NCBI RefSeq assembly: GCF_003201205.1
Contig: NZ_QICN01000001.1
Location: 558,001 to 622,000 of the forward strand
Direction of reading: 5' to 3'
Length of the DNA stretch: 64,000 nt
DNA from: Sinimarinibacterium flocculans
GTDB lineage: Bacteria; Pseudomonadota; Gammaproteobacteria; Nevskiales; Nevskiaceae
Part shown: positions 52,205-63,896 of the stretch, in pieces
How the letters are laid out: each line of letters opens with the position of its first letter
Position numbering within the stretch: position 1 is the first letter of the stretch
Program-made: the position numbers and the translations under genes
Notes under the pieces: generated by a model
Seen by the model: only the letters and a program-made list of their open reading frames with translations
Database searches by the model: none
What the model was told of the DNA's origin: nothing

Positions 52205-53305
52205 CTAGACGCGTCGCAGGTGATTGTCCCAGGCGCAGTCGGGAATCAGCGTGGCGTCGAGCGGTTCGAGATCCGGGCCGGCGTGCCGCAGTCCGCCCAG
52301 GCCGTCGCTGAGCAGAAAGCCGCCCTCGGTGTCGGGGGCGACGCCGCAGCCATCGTCGATGCGGGCACTACCGAGACAGCGGCCGTAGCGCGTGTCCCAC
52401 CAGACCACGAGATTGCCGACCGGGCTGCTCGTGGCGAGGATGCCGCCGCCGGCATCGACGGCGACGGAGCCGACGTAGTTGCGCAAGGCATGCTGGGTGG
52501 GTTCGTCGGCGCGAAACAGCTCGGCGGCATGCCCGCGGCGGTGTCGCCCGACCAGTGGCGGCTGTTCGTCGATCGGTCCGCTGTGCTGGCAGCCGAACCA
52601 GACCGAGCCGTTGTGATCGAGGGCCAGGTGGCGGATGGAGAGTTGATGCAGTGCGGCGTCGAGTCGGACACGCTCGAGCAGGCGACCGTCGACGGTGTCG
52701 ACGTAGGCCAGCGACGGCTGCATCGAATCGAGGTTCAGCGCGAGCTTGCCGTAGTCGGGATGCGTCAGCAGGCCGCCGTTGGCCACGCACAGTGTGCGCC
52801 CGTCGGGCATCAGCAGCAGCTCATGCGGGCCGATGCCGCCGCTGTCGAACTCGCCGGTGCGTTGCCAGCCGTCCGCTCGGCGTCGGTAGACGCCGATGAC
52901 CCCGCGGCCGGCCGCGTAGTCGTTCTCGGTGGCGTAGACGGTATGACCGTCCCGGCCGAACGCCCCGTGGCCGAAGAAGTGGCGGTCCGGCGGCAAGGGC
53001 AACGGCGTCGGGGCGGCGTCGCCGCCGAGCGCAAAGGCCAGCGCGAAGAAGCCCGGCTGACGGCCGAAGGCCACGGCAGTCCGGCCGGCATCGTCGATGG
53101 CGAAGCTGTGCCCGCGGTCGGGCAGCGCGATCACGCGCAGGGCGTGGCCGCGTGCGTCGATCACTGCGGCCTCGTAGCGGCCGGCTCGGCGGCGTGCGGC
53201 CAGCCACCGTGGCGCGCCGGCAGTGGCGGCGGCGACGCGCGGCAGCGCCAGCAGCGCGCCGGTCGCCGCGAGGGCCTGCAGCAGACGGCGCCGGTCAGTC
53301 GCCAT
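52205..53305 (-). CDS. DUF1513 exported beta-propeller-like protein of the iron operon
   Basis: A 366-residue protein of the DUF1513 family. It begins DRRRLLQALAATGALLALPRVAAA, a signal peptide with an Arg-Arg pair that could be Tat type. Repeating blade-like units follow (HTVYATENDYAAGRGVIGVY; GIGPHELLLMPDGRTLCVANGG; LSIRHLALDHNGSVWFGCQ), so a beta-propeller is likely. DUF1513 genes accompany imelysin and di-haem oxidoreductase genes in iron-regulated loci. Its start overlaps the imelysin stop by 11 bp. Molecular role unknown. It is the last gene of the operon, 60 bp before mfd. Confidence 0.85.
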   Translation of the reverse strand: MATDRRRLLQALAATGALLALPRVAAATAGAPRWLAARRRAGRYEAAVIDARGHALRVIALPDRGHSFAIDDAGRTAVAFGRQPGFFALAFALGGDAAPTPLPLPPDRHFFGHGAFGRDGHTVYATENDYAAGRGVIGVYRRRADGWQRTGEFDSGGIGPHELLLMPDGRTLCVANGGLLTHPDYGKLALNLDSMQPSLAYVDTVDGRLLERVRLDAALHQLSIRHLALDHNGSVWFGCQHSGPIDEQPPLVGRHRRGHAAELFRADEPTQHALRNYVGSVAVDAGGGILATSSPVGNLVVWWDTRYGRCLGSARIDDGCGVAPDTEGGFLLSDGLGGLRHAGPDLEPLDATLIPDCAWDNHLRRV

Positions 53306-54383
53306 CGAGTGCGTTGAAACCCAGGTTCACGGCGAGCGCCGGCGCGAGATATTCGACGAGGATGCTCTGCAGGTTCTTCATCACCAGCGCCGCGTGCTCG
53401 AGGCGGGATCGCGCAGCGGGGTCGGCGACGGCCTGCTCGAACGGCAGGTCCACGGCGTCGAGGTCAGCCTTGGCCGTCAGGGCTTCGGCGCGGACGTTGT
53501 CGTCGATCCAGCGATCGTCGGGTCCGAGCGCCACGCCGAGGCCGCTCGCCTCGTACAGCGCCAGCAGTCCGGCGAGGTTGGCGGCCATCGCGCGCGTCGT
53601 CAGTCCGCTGCGCCACAGCGGCGCGCGGCGCGCCTTCGCCCCGTCGGCACTGTCGCCGAGTGCCACGAGCAGCTTGCTGTCGCGCGTGTACTGCAGGCCG
53701 GCGGACAGCGCCTTGAGCACTTCGGTCGCGACCTCCTGCGTCGAGCGATACGTCGGGTTCCGTGCCGCCGGCCGGGCGAGTTCCTGCGCGAGCGGGGCAT
53801 CGGCACTCCACGCCGCCTGCAGCTCGCCTGCGAGTACGTGCAGGTGGCCGGCGATCGCCACGGCGTAGGCGCAGCGATAGCGACCGGCGTCGGCAGCCGT
53901 CTCGATCTGGGTCGCCGCGTTGCCGCCGTAGAGGGCGTATTCGAGCGCCGGGATGCCCTGCAGCGCGACGCTGTCGCGACGCAGCGTCTGCGGCTCCAGG
54001 CGTTGCGGTTCGGCAGCGGCCAGCAGGGCCTGCACCTGCCGCAGCGTCACGCCGCGAGGGTCGGGAAAGAAGAAGAAGCGCTCGAAGCGGTTGTCTTCGA
54101 CCAGTGGCCCGAAGCGCATCGGCTCGACCTGCGACCAGGCGACGACGAGCGCCGAGAAGCTGTGCTCGACCGCTTCCCGCCGGCCTTCCGCCTGCGGCTG
54201 CCCGCAATAGCCGGGCAGCACCTCCGCGAGGTCGCTTGCGGCGCCGACCAGCGTGTCGGTCGCCGGACGGATATGCGTCGTGAGCAGCCGCCGTCCGAGG
54301 TCGGTGGGCAGCTGCGCGTGAACGGGACTGCCGGCGAGCATCGTCGCGAGCAGCGCCCATGTCGGCAGGATGGCGTTTCTCAT
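53295..54383 (-). CDS. Imelysin family protein, second copy (motif His replaced)
   Basis: A 362-residue periplasmic protein with a signal peptide (1-22, ending SPVHA) and an all-helical imelysin fold: AVEHSFSALVVAWSQVEPMRFGPL and PDPRGVTLRQVQALLAA. The family motif G-x-H-x-x-E is here GIPALEYALYG, so the His is Pro while the Glu remains; the same is seen in a known imelysin subgroup. C-terminal KNLQSILVEYLAPALAVNLGFNALDGD. Probably binds iron or haem-derived iron in the periplasm. ATG 54383 overlaps the di-haem gene stop (ATGA). Confidence 0.88.
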   Translation of the reverse strand: MRNAILPTWALLATMLAGSPVHAQLPTDLGRRLLTTHIRPATDTLVGAASDLAEVLPGYCGQPQAEGRREAVEHSFSALVVAWSQVEPMRFGPLVEDNRFERFFFFPDPRGVTLRQVQALLAAAEPQRLEPQTLRRDSVALQGIPALEYALYGGNAATQIETAADAGRYRCAYAVAIAGHLHVLAGELQAAWSADAPLAQELARPAARNPTYRSTQEVATEVLKALSAGLQYTRDSKLLVALGDSADGAKARRAPLWRSGLTTRAMAANLAGLLALYEASGLGVALGPDDRWIDDNVRAEALTAKADLDAVDLPFEQAVADPAARSRLEHAALVMKNLQSILVEYLAPALAVNLGFNALDGD

Positions 54384-55885
54384 AGGGATTCGAGGAACCG
54401 GATCAGGTCGGCGCGCTGTTGCGGCGTCATGCGTACGACACGATCGCGCGCCGCCTGCGCCTCGCCGCCATGCCACAGGATCGCCTCCAGAAGACTGCGT
54501 GCCCGTCCGTCGTGCAGGAAGCTGGCGCGCGGATTCACGGTCTGCGCGAGACCGACACCCCACAGCGGCGGCGTTCGCCACTCACGCCCGTCGGCAAGGC
54601 CTTCGGGTCGATGGTCGGCGAGGTCCTCGCCCATGTCGTGCAGCAGCAGGTCGGTATAGGGCCAGATCAGCTGGAAGCGGTGCTCCGGCTGCGCGGCGTC
54701 GCGCCGGGTCACGTACTTGGGGACGTGACAACCGTTGCAGCGGGCCTCGTGGAAGAGCCGCTTGCCGGCCAGGACCTGCGGGTCGTCGACGTCGCGGCGC
54801 GCCGGCACCGCGAGATTGGACGAGTAGAACGCGACGAACTCCAGCAGCTCGGCCGGCACTTCCTCGGCGCCGTCGTTCGCGCCGTGCGGCAGTTCCCGGC
54901 ACGGCGACTGCGCGGGGGTGCAGTCGCCGTGGTGATCCGGCAGCAGCGGTGTCGACAGGCCCATGTCGCCGGCGAAGGCGTGGGCCGCCTGGCTCGCGAT
55001 GCCCGGCTGTCCGGCCTTCCAGCCGAAGCGGCCGAGCACGCGGCTGCCATCCGGTGCGCGCGTCCACGCCGGCTTGCCGCTGACGCCGTCGGGGTCGTTG
55101 CCAAGATCGGCATTGGCGAGGATGTCCGCTTCGTGGATGGCGGCGAGCAGGCCGAGCCCCGGCATCGGCGAGGCAAGTCGCGGCGAGACCATCAGGTCGT
55201 CGCGTGGCGGGCCGTAGCCGAAGTCGGCGATGCCGTACTCGGGAACACGCAGCGAAACCACCTCGTCGCCGGCGAGTTCGACGCGACGCTCGCGCCAGCG
55301 GATCGTCATGCGTCCTTCGGCCGGCAATCCGGCCACGGCGAAGTTCTGCAGCTGGCCGCCATAGGTCGGCTCGGGGATGACGGCGCGCTCGCCACGTTCG
55401 AGCTGTGCGCGCTCGTCGTCGCTGCGCGGCGGCACCGACAGGCGCAGGAACAGCGAGACGGCAGGCTCATCGCCGTCCGGCACGGTGCCGCGTCCGTCCT
55501 TGAGGTGGCAGCCCTGGCAGGAGCGTGCGTTGAACAGCGGGCCGAGCCCGTCGGACGCCTGCGTCGACGACGGCGCCGAGACCCAGTCCTTGCGGAACAG
55601 GCCGTTGCCGATCTGGAAACGCTGGCGGCCTTCGAAATCGAGATTGCTCGAGGGGTGCGAGAAGATGTCCGCATCGACGCGCTTGTCGCGGACCGTGGTC
55701 GCGCCGCCGGGCAGGTTCTCGAACCGTTCGGGCTCGGTGAAACCGGCGGGGGGACGCAGGATTTCGGCGACGCGCTCGCGCGTCGGCGCATCCAGGTCGT
55801 CGCGATGCGCCAGTAGTTCGGCGCGGCCCGGCGATGCGAAGGTCGCGAGGCAGCAGAGCACGGCGGCGAGGACAGGTGCGCGCAT
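54380..55885 (-). CDS. Di-haem oxidoreductase (DUF1111, thiol-oxidoreductase-like c-type cytochrome)
   Basis: A 501-residue periplasmic cytochrome: signal peptide (1-22, ending SPGRA), first haem site CQGCH at 123-127, second CNGCH at 383-387, and the family core FNARSCQGCHLKDGRG, LPGGATTVRD, RASFLHDGRARSLLEAILWHGG. The family is related to di-haem peroxidases and is found between imelysin genes in iron-regulated loci; it may change the redox state of iron for uptake. Overlaps the next imelysin gene by 4 bp and lies 7 bp after the preceding one. Confidence 0.9.
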   Translation of the reverse strand: MRAPVLAAVLCCLATFASPGRAELLAHRDDLDAPTRERVAEILRPPAGFTEPERFENLPGGATTVRDKRVDADIFSHPSSNLDFEGRQRFQIGNGLFRKDWVSAPSSTQASDGLGPLFNARSCQGCHLKDGRGTVPDGDEPAVSLFLRLSVPPRSDDERAQLERGERAVIPEPTYGGQLQNFAVAGLPAEGRMTIRWRERRVELAGDEVVSLRVPEYGIADFGYGPPRDDLMVSPRLASPMPGLGLLAAIHEADILANADLGNDPDGVSGKPAWTRAPDGSRVLGRFGWKAGQPGIASQAAHAFAGDMGLSTPLLPDHHGDCTPAQSPCRELPHGANDGAEEVPAELLEFVAFYSSNLAVPARRDVDDPQVLAGKRLFHEARCNGCHVPKYVTRRDAAQPEHRFQLIWPYTDLLLHDMGEDLADHRPEGLADGREWRTPPLWGVGLAQTVNPRASFLHDGRARSLLEAILWHGGEAQAARDRVVRMTPQQRADLIRFLESL

Positions 55886-55892
55886 CGGGGCC

Positions 55893-57161
55893 TTACTGGA
55901 ACACCGTATCCGCGTCGTCGAGGCTGGCGGAGCCCTCGAGATCGATGCGACCGAGATCGAGCGCCGCGATGACGCGTTCGATCACGCGGGTCTGGGCGAT
56001 GAGCCGGTCGATCGCCGCCTGCACGACCGCATTCCCCTCGGTATTGCCGGCACCGATCATCTGGTCGTAGGCCTCGGTGGTCTCGGCGCGATGCCGCAGC
56101 CGCTGCATCGCCTCACCGGTCGCTGCCAGCGCCGCGCGCATGTCCCGGTCGAGATCCGGCGTACGCGCGCGAACCAGATCGGACAGCGACGGCCCTTCGA
56201 TGCGGTCGGCATCGGCGCGCAGGTAGCGACCGAAGTAGACGTTGTCGATGCCGAGCTGGTCGTAGAAATGGGATTCGTGGGTGTTGTCCGAGAAACAGTC
56301 CTGCTCCTCTTCGGGATCGTGCAGGATCAGCCCCAGTTTCATGCGTTCGCCGGCAAGCTCGCCGTACGACAGGCTGCCCATGCCGGTCAGCATGGCGGCG
56401 AGGCCGGCGACCGGGTCGGTGGTCACGTGCGCGCGGGCGGCGCCACCGGGGCGCCAGGCCGCCACCATCTCTTCGAGGTCGTCGACGAGCAGGGCCGCCG
56501 CGGCTTCGAGGTAGGCGATGCGACGCTGGCAATGGCCGCCGGTGCAGTGGGCGACGTCGAAGTCCGTCGGCGGGCGTGCACCGGCGCCGGGTCCTGTGCT
56601 GTTGAGATCCTGACCCCACAGCAGGAACTCGATGGCGTGGTAGCCCGTGGCGACGTTGGCCTCGACGCCGCCGATCTCGTGCAGCGTTCCGGCGAGCAGG
56701 GTCTTGTCGATGCGCGTGGCGTCGATCGCGCGGCCGCCGACGTGCAGCTTCGGCTGCGCGATGATGTTGGCGGTGTAGTAGGCGTTGGTATCGGACTCGT
56801 AGCCGTAGGCGGCATCGACATAGTCGATCAGTCCCTCGTCCAGCGGCCAGGCGTTGACGCGTCCCTCCCAGGCGTCGACCACCGGATTGCCGAACCTGAA
56901 CACCTCGGTCTGCATGTAGGCACGGCGTGCACTCTTCCAGGCGGCCCGGGCGGCCTGCAGCCGCGCATCGTCCGGCTGCTTTGTCAGCGCGGCGATCCGT
57001 TCGGCGAGCGTGCGGGCACCGGCGAGGGCATCGCCGTAGCCGGCGAGCGCCAGTTCGGCGTAGTGATCGACGACCTGTCGCGGCGTCGGCTCGTCGGCGA
57101 TGGCGGCGGAAGCCGGCGCCATCAGGACACCGGCGAGCAACAGGATGCGGGGAAGCTTCAT
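55893..57161 (-). CDS. Imelysin family protein (IrpA-like, with GxHxxE)
   Basis: A 422-residue periplasmic protein: signal peptide (1-23, ending SAAIA), helical imelysin bundle, and the intact motif G173-Y-H175-A-I-E178 (ATGYHAIEFLLWGQD). RVNAWPLDEGLIDYVDAAYG and HESHFYDQLGIDNVYFGRYL are characteristic of the IrpA-type branch. Family members are iron-regulated and needed for growth at low iron in some bacteria; the M75 peptidase label of the family is not supported by direct activity data for this branch. It starts 46 bp after the permease gene. Confidence 0.92.
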   Translation of the reverse strand: MKLPRILLLAGVLMAPASAAIADEPTPRQVVDHYAELALAGYGDALAGARTLAERIAALTKQPDDARLQAARAAWKSARRAYMQTEVFRFGNPVVDAWEGRVNAWPLDEGLIDYVDAAYGYESDTNAYYTANIIAQPKLHVGGRAIDATRIDKTLLAGTLHEIGGVEANVATGYHAIEFLLWGQDLNSTGPGAGARPPTDFDVAHCTGGHCQRRIAYLEAAAALLVDDLEEMVAAWRPGGAARAHVTTDPVAGLAAMLTGMGSLSYGELAGERMKLGLILHDPEEEQDCFSDNTHESHFYDQLGIDNVYFGRYLRADADRIEGPSLSDLVRARTPDLDRDMRAALAATGEAMQRLRHRAETTEAYDQMIGAGNTEGNAVVQAAIDRLIAQTRVIERVIAALDLGRIDLEGSASLDDADTVFQ

Positions 57162-57207
57162 GGGTGGCAGCCCGATGGGAGTGGCGTGCGGGAACAGGGC
57201 GGATGCA

Positions 57208-58848
57208 TCACGGCAGTGTCTCCGCAGCCCTGCGGCCGACGCGGGCGAGCAGCAGGACCGGCAGCAGGCCGGCGAGCACGATGATCAGGGCAGCGACGGC
57301 GCCGTCCTCGTAGGTGCCGCGTGCGGCCTCGCCATAGAGCGTGGTGGCCAGCGTTTCGAAATCCAGGGGTCGCAGCAGCAGAGTCGCCGGCAGCTCCTTC
57401 ATGCAGTCGACGAAGACAAGCAGCGCAGCCGCGGCGAGCGCGGGCCGCAGCATCGGCAGGTGCACCCGGCGCAGCACGCCACCGGCGGTCTCGCCGAGCG
57501 TACGCGCCGCATGATCGATCGACGGCGCAATGCGCGCGAAACCGGATTCGATGCCGCCGGCCGAGACGGCGAGAAAGCGTGCGGCGTACGCGTAGATCAG
57601 CGCCGCGCCGGAGCCCAGTGTGAGCAGGCCGATCGAGCCCCCGACGAAGCCCTCGATGAGGTCGCCGGCCCAGCGGTCGAATGCACCCAGCGGTGCGAGC
57701 AGGCCGATCGCCAGCACCGTGCCGGGCACCGCATAGCCGAGACCGGCAATGCGTGCGCTGGCCTGGGCGAGGGGGCCGGGCGCAACGCGCGCGGCGTAGG
57801 TCACGGTCACGCCCAGGGCGACGATCACGACAGTCGCCGCTGCCGCCGTCGCGACGGTGTTGAGCGTGGCGTCCAGCAGGGACGGCGGCAGTCCGGCGAA
57901 GCGCAGGCGTGCGATGCTGCGCTCGACCAGGTACAGCGCCGGTGCGACGAAACCGAGCAGTACCGGCACGCTCCCCAGCGCGAACGCGGCGACGCCGGCG
58001 GCGCCGGACAGGCGTGTCGGCGTCATCGGACGGGCACGTTGCGCGGCGGTGTTGTAACGCTGGCTGCGGCGACCGCGACGCTCGATCAGCAGCAGCGCGG
58101 CCACGACCGCGAGCATCGCCAGCGCGATCTGTGCGGCTCCGGCGAGATCGGCGCGATTGACCCAGGTGGAATAGATCGAGATCGTCAGCGTGCGCACGCC
58201 GAGAAACTCGGACGCGCCGATGTCGTTGATCGTCTCCATCAGCGCCAGGCTGGCACCCACGGCCACGGCGGGACGGGCCAGCGGCAGCGCCACGCGCACG
58301 AACACCGTGCGCGGTCCCGCACCGAGCGTGCGCGCGGCCTCGATCAGGGTGGCCGACTGCATCAGGAACAGCGCGCGCGTGGTCAGGTAGACGTAGGGGT
58401 AGAGCACGAAGCCGAGTACGAAGATGCAGCCGCCGAGCGAGCGGATGTCCGGCAGGCGCAGATCGCGCGGGCTGTCGATGCCGAGTACGGCGCGCAGGCC
58501 GGACTGCAGCGGACCAATCGGGTGCAGCAGATCCATGTAGGCGTAGGCGACGATGTACGTCGGCACCGCCAGCGGCAGCAGCAGGGCCCAGTCCAGAAGC
58601 GCCCGTCCGCGGAAGTCGTAGGCCGATACCAGCCACGCGCTGCCGGTGCCGACGACGATCACCAGCGCGCCGACACCCAGCAGCAGCAGCGCGGTCTGAT
58701 GCAGCGTCGGCGGCAGTACGTGCTGCAGCAAATGCGGCCACAGGCTGGCGTCGCCACGCAGCGCGGCGGCGCCCAGCGCGATCAGCGGCAGCAGCACGAG
58801 TGCCGCGACCAGCAGGCTCGCGAAGGACCAGCCTCGTCCGCTGTGCAC
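57208..58848 (-). CDS. fbpB: Ferric iron ABC transporter permease (FbpB-like, double length)
   Basis: A 546-residue inner-membrane permease with two halves of about six helices. Each half has an EAA loop that docks the ATPase: EAARTLGAGPRTVFVRVALP (about 197-216) and HAARTLGETAGGVLRRVHLP (about 457-476). This doubled structure is typical of FbpB/SfuB iron permeases. Starts with GTG 58848, 14 bp after the substrate-binding protein gene. Works with the FbpA-like and FbpC-like products to import periplasmic Fe3+. Confidence 0.9.
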   Translation of the reverse strand: MHSGRGWSFASLLVAALVLLPLIALGAAALRGDASLWPHLLQHVLPPTLHQTALLLLGVGALVIVVGTGSAWLVSAYDFRGRALLDWALLLPLAVPTYIVAYAYMDLLHPIGPLQSGLRAVLGIDSPRDLRLPDIRSLGGCIFVLGFVLYPYVYLTTRALFLMQSATLIEAARTLGAGPRTVFVRVALPLARPAVAVGASLALMETINDIGASEFLGVRTLTISIYSTWVNRADLAGAAQIALAMLAVVAALLLIERRGRRSQRYNTAAQRARPMTPTRLSGAAGVAAFALGSVPVLLGFVAPALYLVERSIARLRFAGLPPSLLDATLNTVATAAAATVVIVALGVTVTYAARVAPGPLAQASARIAGLGYAVPGTVLAIGLLAPLGAFDRWAGDLIEGFVGGSIGLLTLGSGAALIYAYAARFLAVSAGGIESGFARIAPSIDHAARTLGETAGGVLRRVHLPMLRPALAAAALLVFVDCMKELPATLLLRPLDFETLATTLYGEAARGTYEDGAVAALIIVLAGLLPVLLLARVGRRAAETLP

Positions 58849-58862
58849 CGGAACGGTCGGCG

Positions 58863-59888
58863 TCAGTTGTCGAAGCCGATGCGTTCGGCCATCAGGCTCG
58901 CCGTCCTGCGGTGTCGCGCGATCTCGGTCAGCGGCAAGGCGTCCGGCTGCAGCGTGCCGTAGGCGGCGGTGATCGGGTCGGGCTCGGCGGCCTCGTTGAC
59001 CGGGTACTCGAAGTCGACGTGGGCGTAGATCTGCTGCGCAGCCGGGGAGACGAGGTATTCGAGCAGGCGCACGGCCTGGTCACGGTTCGGCGCATGGCGG
59101 GCGACGGCGGCGCCGGAGATGTTCACGTGGGTGCCGCCGTTCTCGAAGCGTGGCAGGACCACCTGGATCGCGTCGCCCCACTTCTGCTGCTCCGGGCCGC
59201 CGGCGCCGCTGCGCATCCGCCCGACGTAGTACGAGTTGCCGACGCCGATGTCGCAGAGCTGGCCGAGAATGTCGCGGGCGACTTCGCGGTCGCCGCCACC
59301 GGCCTTGCGCGCGAGGTTGGCCTTCAGAGCCTGGAGCCAGGCTTCGGCCGCCGCCTCGCCGTGGTGGGCGATGTAGGCGGCGATCAGCGCAGTGCTGTAC
59401 GGGTGCAGGCCCGAACGCATGCAGAACCGACCCTTCCAGCGCGGATCGGCGAGATCCTCGTAGGTGAGGCCCTCGAGGTCGAGGTCCTTGGCCGCGTAGA
59501 CCAGTCGCGCGCGCATCGACAATGCGAACCAGCGATTGCCGGCGTCGCGCAGGGCCGCCGGCACGGCGGCGCGCAGGACCTCGGAGTCCACCGCCTGCAC
59601 GAGATCGTGATCGACGAGATCGATCAGGTTGCCGAAGTCGACGGTCATCAGCACGTCGGCAGGGGAGCGCTCGCCCTCGGCGGCGACGCGTTCGGCGAGT
59701 CCGTCCTTGATGAAGATCGTTCGGACGTCGACGCCGGTCTCGCGCGTGAACGCGGAGAGCAGGGGCTGGATCAGTCCCGGCTCGCGCGTGGTGTACAGAT
59801 TCACGGTTTCGGCGTGCGCGGGGCTGGCCGCGAACAGGAAGGTGGCGGCCGTGCCGGCGAAGGTCAGGAACTGGCGCAGAGTCATCAT
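58863..59888 (-). CDS. fbpA: Ferric iron ABC transporter substrate-binding protein (FbpA-like)
   Basis: A 341-residue periplasmic binding protein: signal peptide (1-26, ending SPAHA), ETVNLYTTREPGLIQPLLSAF, ADVLMTVDFGNLIDLV and the paired tyrosines 220-221 in GVGNSYYVGRM, which ligate Fe3+ in FbpA/FutA-type proteins. GTHVNISGAAVARHAPN and AVRLLEYLVSPAAQQIYA complete the pattern. It starts 8 bp after the ATPase gene (two adjacent ATGs; the first is used). Confidence 0.92.
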   Translation of the reverse strand: MMTLRQFLTFAGTAATFLFAASPAHAETVNLYTTREPGLIQPLLSAFTRETGVDVRTIFIKDGLAERVAAEGERSPADVLMTVDFGNLIDLVDHDLVQAVDSEVLRAAVPAALRDAGNRWFALSMRARLVYAAKDLDLEGLTYEDLADPRWKGRFCMRSGLHPYSTALIAAYIAHHGEAAAEAWLQALKANLARKAGGGDREVARDILGQLCDIGVGNSYYVGRMRSGAGGPEQQKWGDAIQVVLPRFENGGTHVNISGAAVARHAPNRDQAVRLLEYLVSPAAQQIYAHVDFEYPVNEAAEPDPITAAYGTLQPDALPLTEIARHRRTASLMAERIGFDN

Positions 59889-59896
59889 GAGCGTGG

Positions 59897-60973
59897 TCAG
59901 ACGTTCGGTGAAGCGGGAAAACGAAGGGCCGCGGCCTCATCGGCGCGCAGGTGAACGACCTGCCCGGGGCGGACCGTCGGCGGTGCGGGGAGGTGTAGCG
60001 TCAGCGGCAACGCATGCCCGGCGATGCGCACGCGAAGCTGGGTGAGGTCGCCGAGAAACAGCGTGTCGGTCACCGTGCCGGCCACGCCATCGGAGGCGGT
60101 GACGATGTCGCGCGGGCGCAGGCCGACGACGGCCGGCCCGTCGGAGAGGCCAGCGGCATCGAAGCTGCCGAGTGCGGTGTCGATGCGCCCGCCGCGGACT
60201 TCGCCCGGAATCTCGTTGAGCACGCTGAAGAAGCGTGCCGCGAACAGGCTGGCCGGCTGGCGGTAGAGCATCTGCGGCGGAGCGTCCTGCTCGACGCGGC
60301 CGCCATGCATCAGCACGATGCGATCGGCGATGCACAGCGCCTCCTGCGGATCGTGCGTGACGACCACGGCGGTGATGCCGGCCTCGCGCAGCAGGGCCAT
60401 CGTGTCGTCGCGCACACGGTCGCGCAGCCGGCGATCCAGGTTGGAGAAAGGTTCGTCCATCAGCAGCACGCGCGGGGCCGGCGCCAGGGCCCGGGCGAGC
60501 GCGACGCGCTGCTGCTCGCCGCCGGAGAGCATGTGTGGATAGTGGTGCGCGCGCGCGGCCAGGCCGACGCGGTCGAGCGCGGCCTGCGCCCTGGCGGCGC
60601 GCTGCGCGCGGGTGCCCTCGTGCAGGCCGAACATGACGTTGCGCAGCACGTCCAGGTGCGGGAACAGGGCGTAGTCCTGGAACACCATGCCGACGCGGCG
60701 GCGCTCGGCCGGCACGAAGCGCGAGGGCGTGCTCATCGCCTCGCCGTCGATGTGGATGCTGCCGCTGTCGGGCCGCTCGACGCCGGCGATCAGCCGCAGC
60801 AGCGTGGTCTTGCCGCAACCCGAGTGGCCGAGCAGACAGACGGTCTCGCCGGCCCGGGCAGACCACGAGACGCCGTCCACGGCGGGACGATCGCCGTAGC
60901 GCCGGCTGACGGCTTCGATCTGCAGCGATGCGGCCGGGGCGCGATCTGGAAGAGCTTCTGAGGGAGGGGGCAC
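59897..60973 (-). CDS. fbpC: Ferric iron ABC transporter ATP-binding protein (FbpC-like)
   Basis: A 358-residue ABC ATPase. Walker A is GHSGCGKT at 49-56, Q-loop VFQDYALFPHLDV, signature MLSGGEQQRVALARAL, Walker B RVLLMDEPFSNLD, and H-loop VVVTHDPQEAL; a C-terminal TOBE-like regulatory domain follows (about 245-358). The D-Y-A-L-F-P-H-L-D-V pattern is typical for iron and Mg/spermidine subfamilies. First gene of the iron operon. No ATG fits; GTG 60973 is used. A Fur box lies 127 bp upstream. Confidence 0.92.
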   Translation of the reverse strand: MPPPSEALPDRAPAASLQIEAVSRRYGDRPAVDGVSWSARAGETVCLLGHSGCGKTTLLRLIAGVERPDSGSIHIDGEAMSTPSRFVPAERRRVGMVFQDYALFPHLDVLRNVMFGLHEGTRAQRAARAQAALDRVGLAARAHHYPHMLSGGEQQRVALARALAPAPRVLLMDEPFSNLDRRLRDRVRDDTMALLREAGITAVVVTHDPQEALCIADRIVLMHGGRVEQDAPPQMLYRQPASLFAARFFSVLNEIPGEVRGGRIDTALGSFDAAGLSDGPAVVGLRPRDIVTASDGVAGTVTDTLFLGDLTQLRVRIAGHALPLTLHLPAPPTVRPGQVVHLRADEAAALRFPASPNV

Positions 60974-61099
60974 GGCGTCAACGGCGGGCGGACGGGTCGT
61001 CTAAAACGAGCCGGCCGCTGGCTGCGCCCTGGCGCAGGCCAGTGCGGTGCCGTCTCGGCGCGGCAGCCACGTGACCGGTCATCGGGGCGTATCGTACCC

Positions 61100-61118
61100 G
61101 ATAAACGTTCTCATTTGC
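61100..61118 (-). promoter_or_regulatory. Fur box upstream of the iron operon
   Basis: Read on the minus strand, GCAAATGAGAACGTTTATC matches the 19-bp Fur consensus GATAATGATAATCATTATC at 13 positions. It lies between the clpB stop and the fbpC-like start, and fits iron repression of the seven genes downstream. The whole 60974-61151 gap contains no gene. Confidence 0.75.
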
Positions 61119-61151
61119 CGCGCCCGGGGGGGCGTGGGCCCCGCTCCCGGA

Positions 61152-63752
<2,601 letters not shown>

Positions 63753-63791
63753 AAGGGGCTCGCTCGTCTGCTTGTCGGCTGATGCTCCTGC

Positions 63792-63819
63792 AGATGCGGG
63801 CCCCGGCGTCCGATTCAAG
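63792..63819 (-). promoter_or_regulatory. Sigma-32 heat-shock promoter of clpB
   Basis: On the minus strand CTTGAA (63814-63819), a 14-bp spacer and CCGCATCT (63792-63799) match the RpoH pattern CTTGAAA-N12-17-CCCCATNT. It ends 40 bp before the clpB ATG. Confidence 0.72.
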
Positions 63820-63872
63820 TAGGCGCTTCTGTTGTCAAGTGTCAGTCCAGCGATTACATTGCGTCGGATACA

Positions 63873-63894
63873 GAGCGGGTCGGACGATCCGCTC
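63873..63894 (-). terminator. Hairpin after the unidentified right-edge gene
   Basis: GAGCGGGTC and GATCCGCTC (plus strand) pair with one G-T wobble around GGAC, 9-bp arms. On the minus strand it begins 2 bp after the TGA of the partial gene. No T run follows, so termination is tentative. Confidence 0.4.
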
Positions 63895-63896
63895 CT

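Noticed and set aside
49490-53317. Very long open frame on the plus strand opposite mfd and DUF1513
   Set aside because: It is antisense to the well-supported mfd and DUF1513 genes, its composition is the Arg/Ala/Val-rich type that G+C-rich codons give on the other strand, and no domain is recognisable.
61024-61099. Small RNA or gene in the clpB-fbpC gap
   Set aside because: The gap contains G+C-rich short repeats but no clear promoter-terminator pair or reading frame; only the Fur site is supportable.
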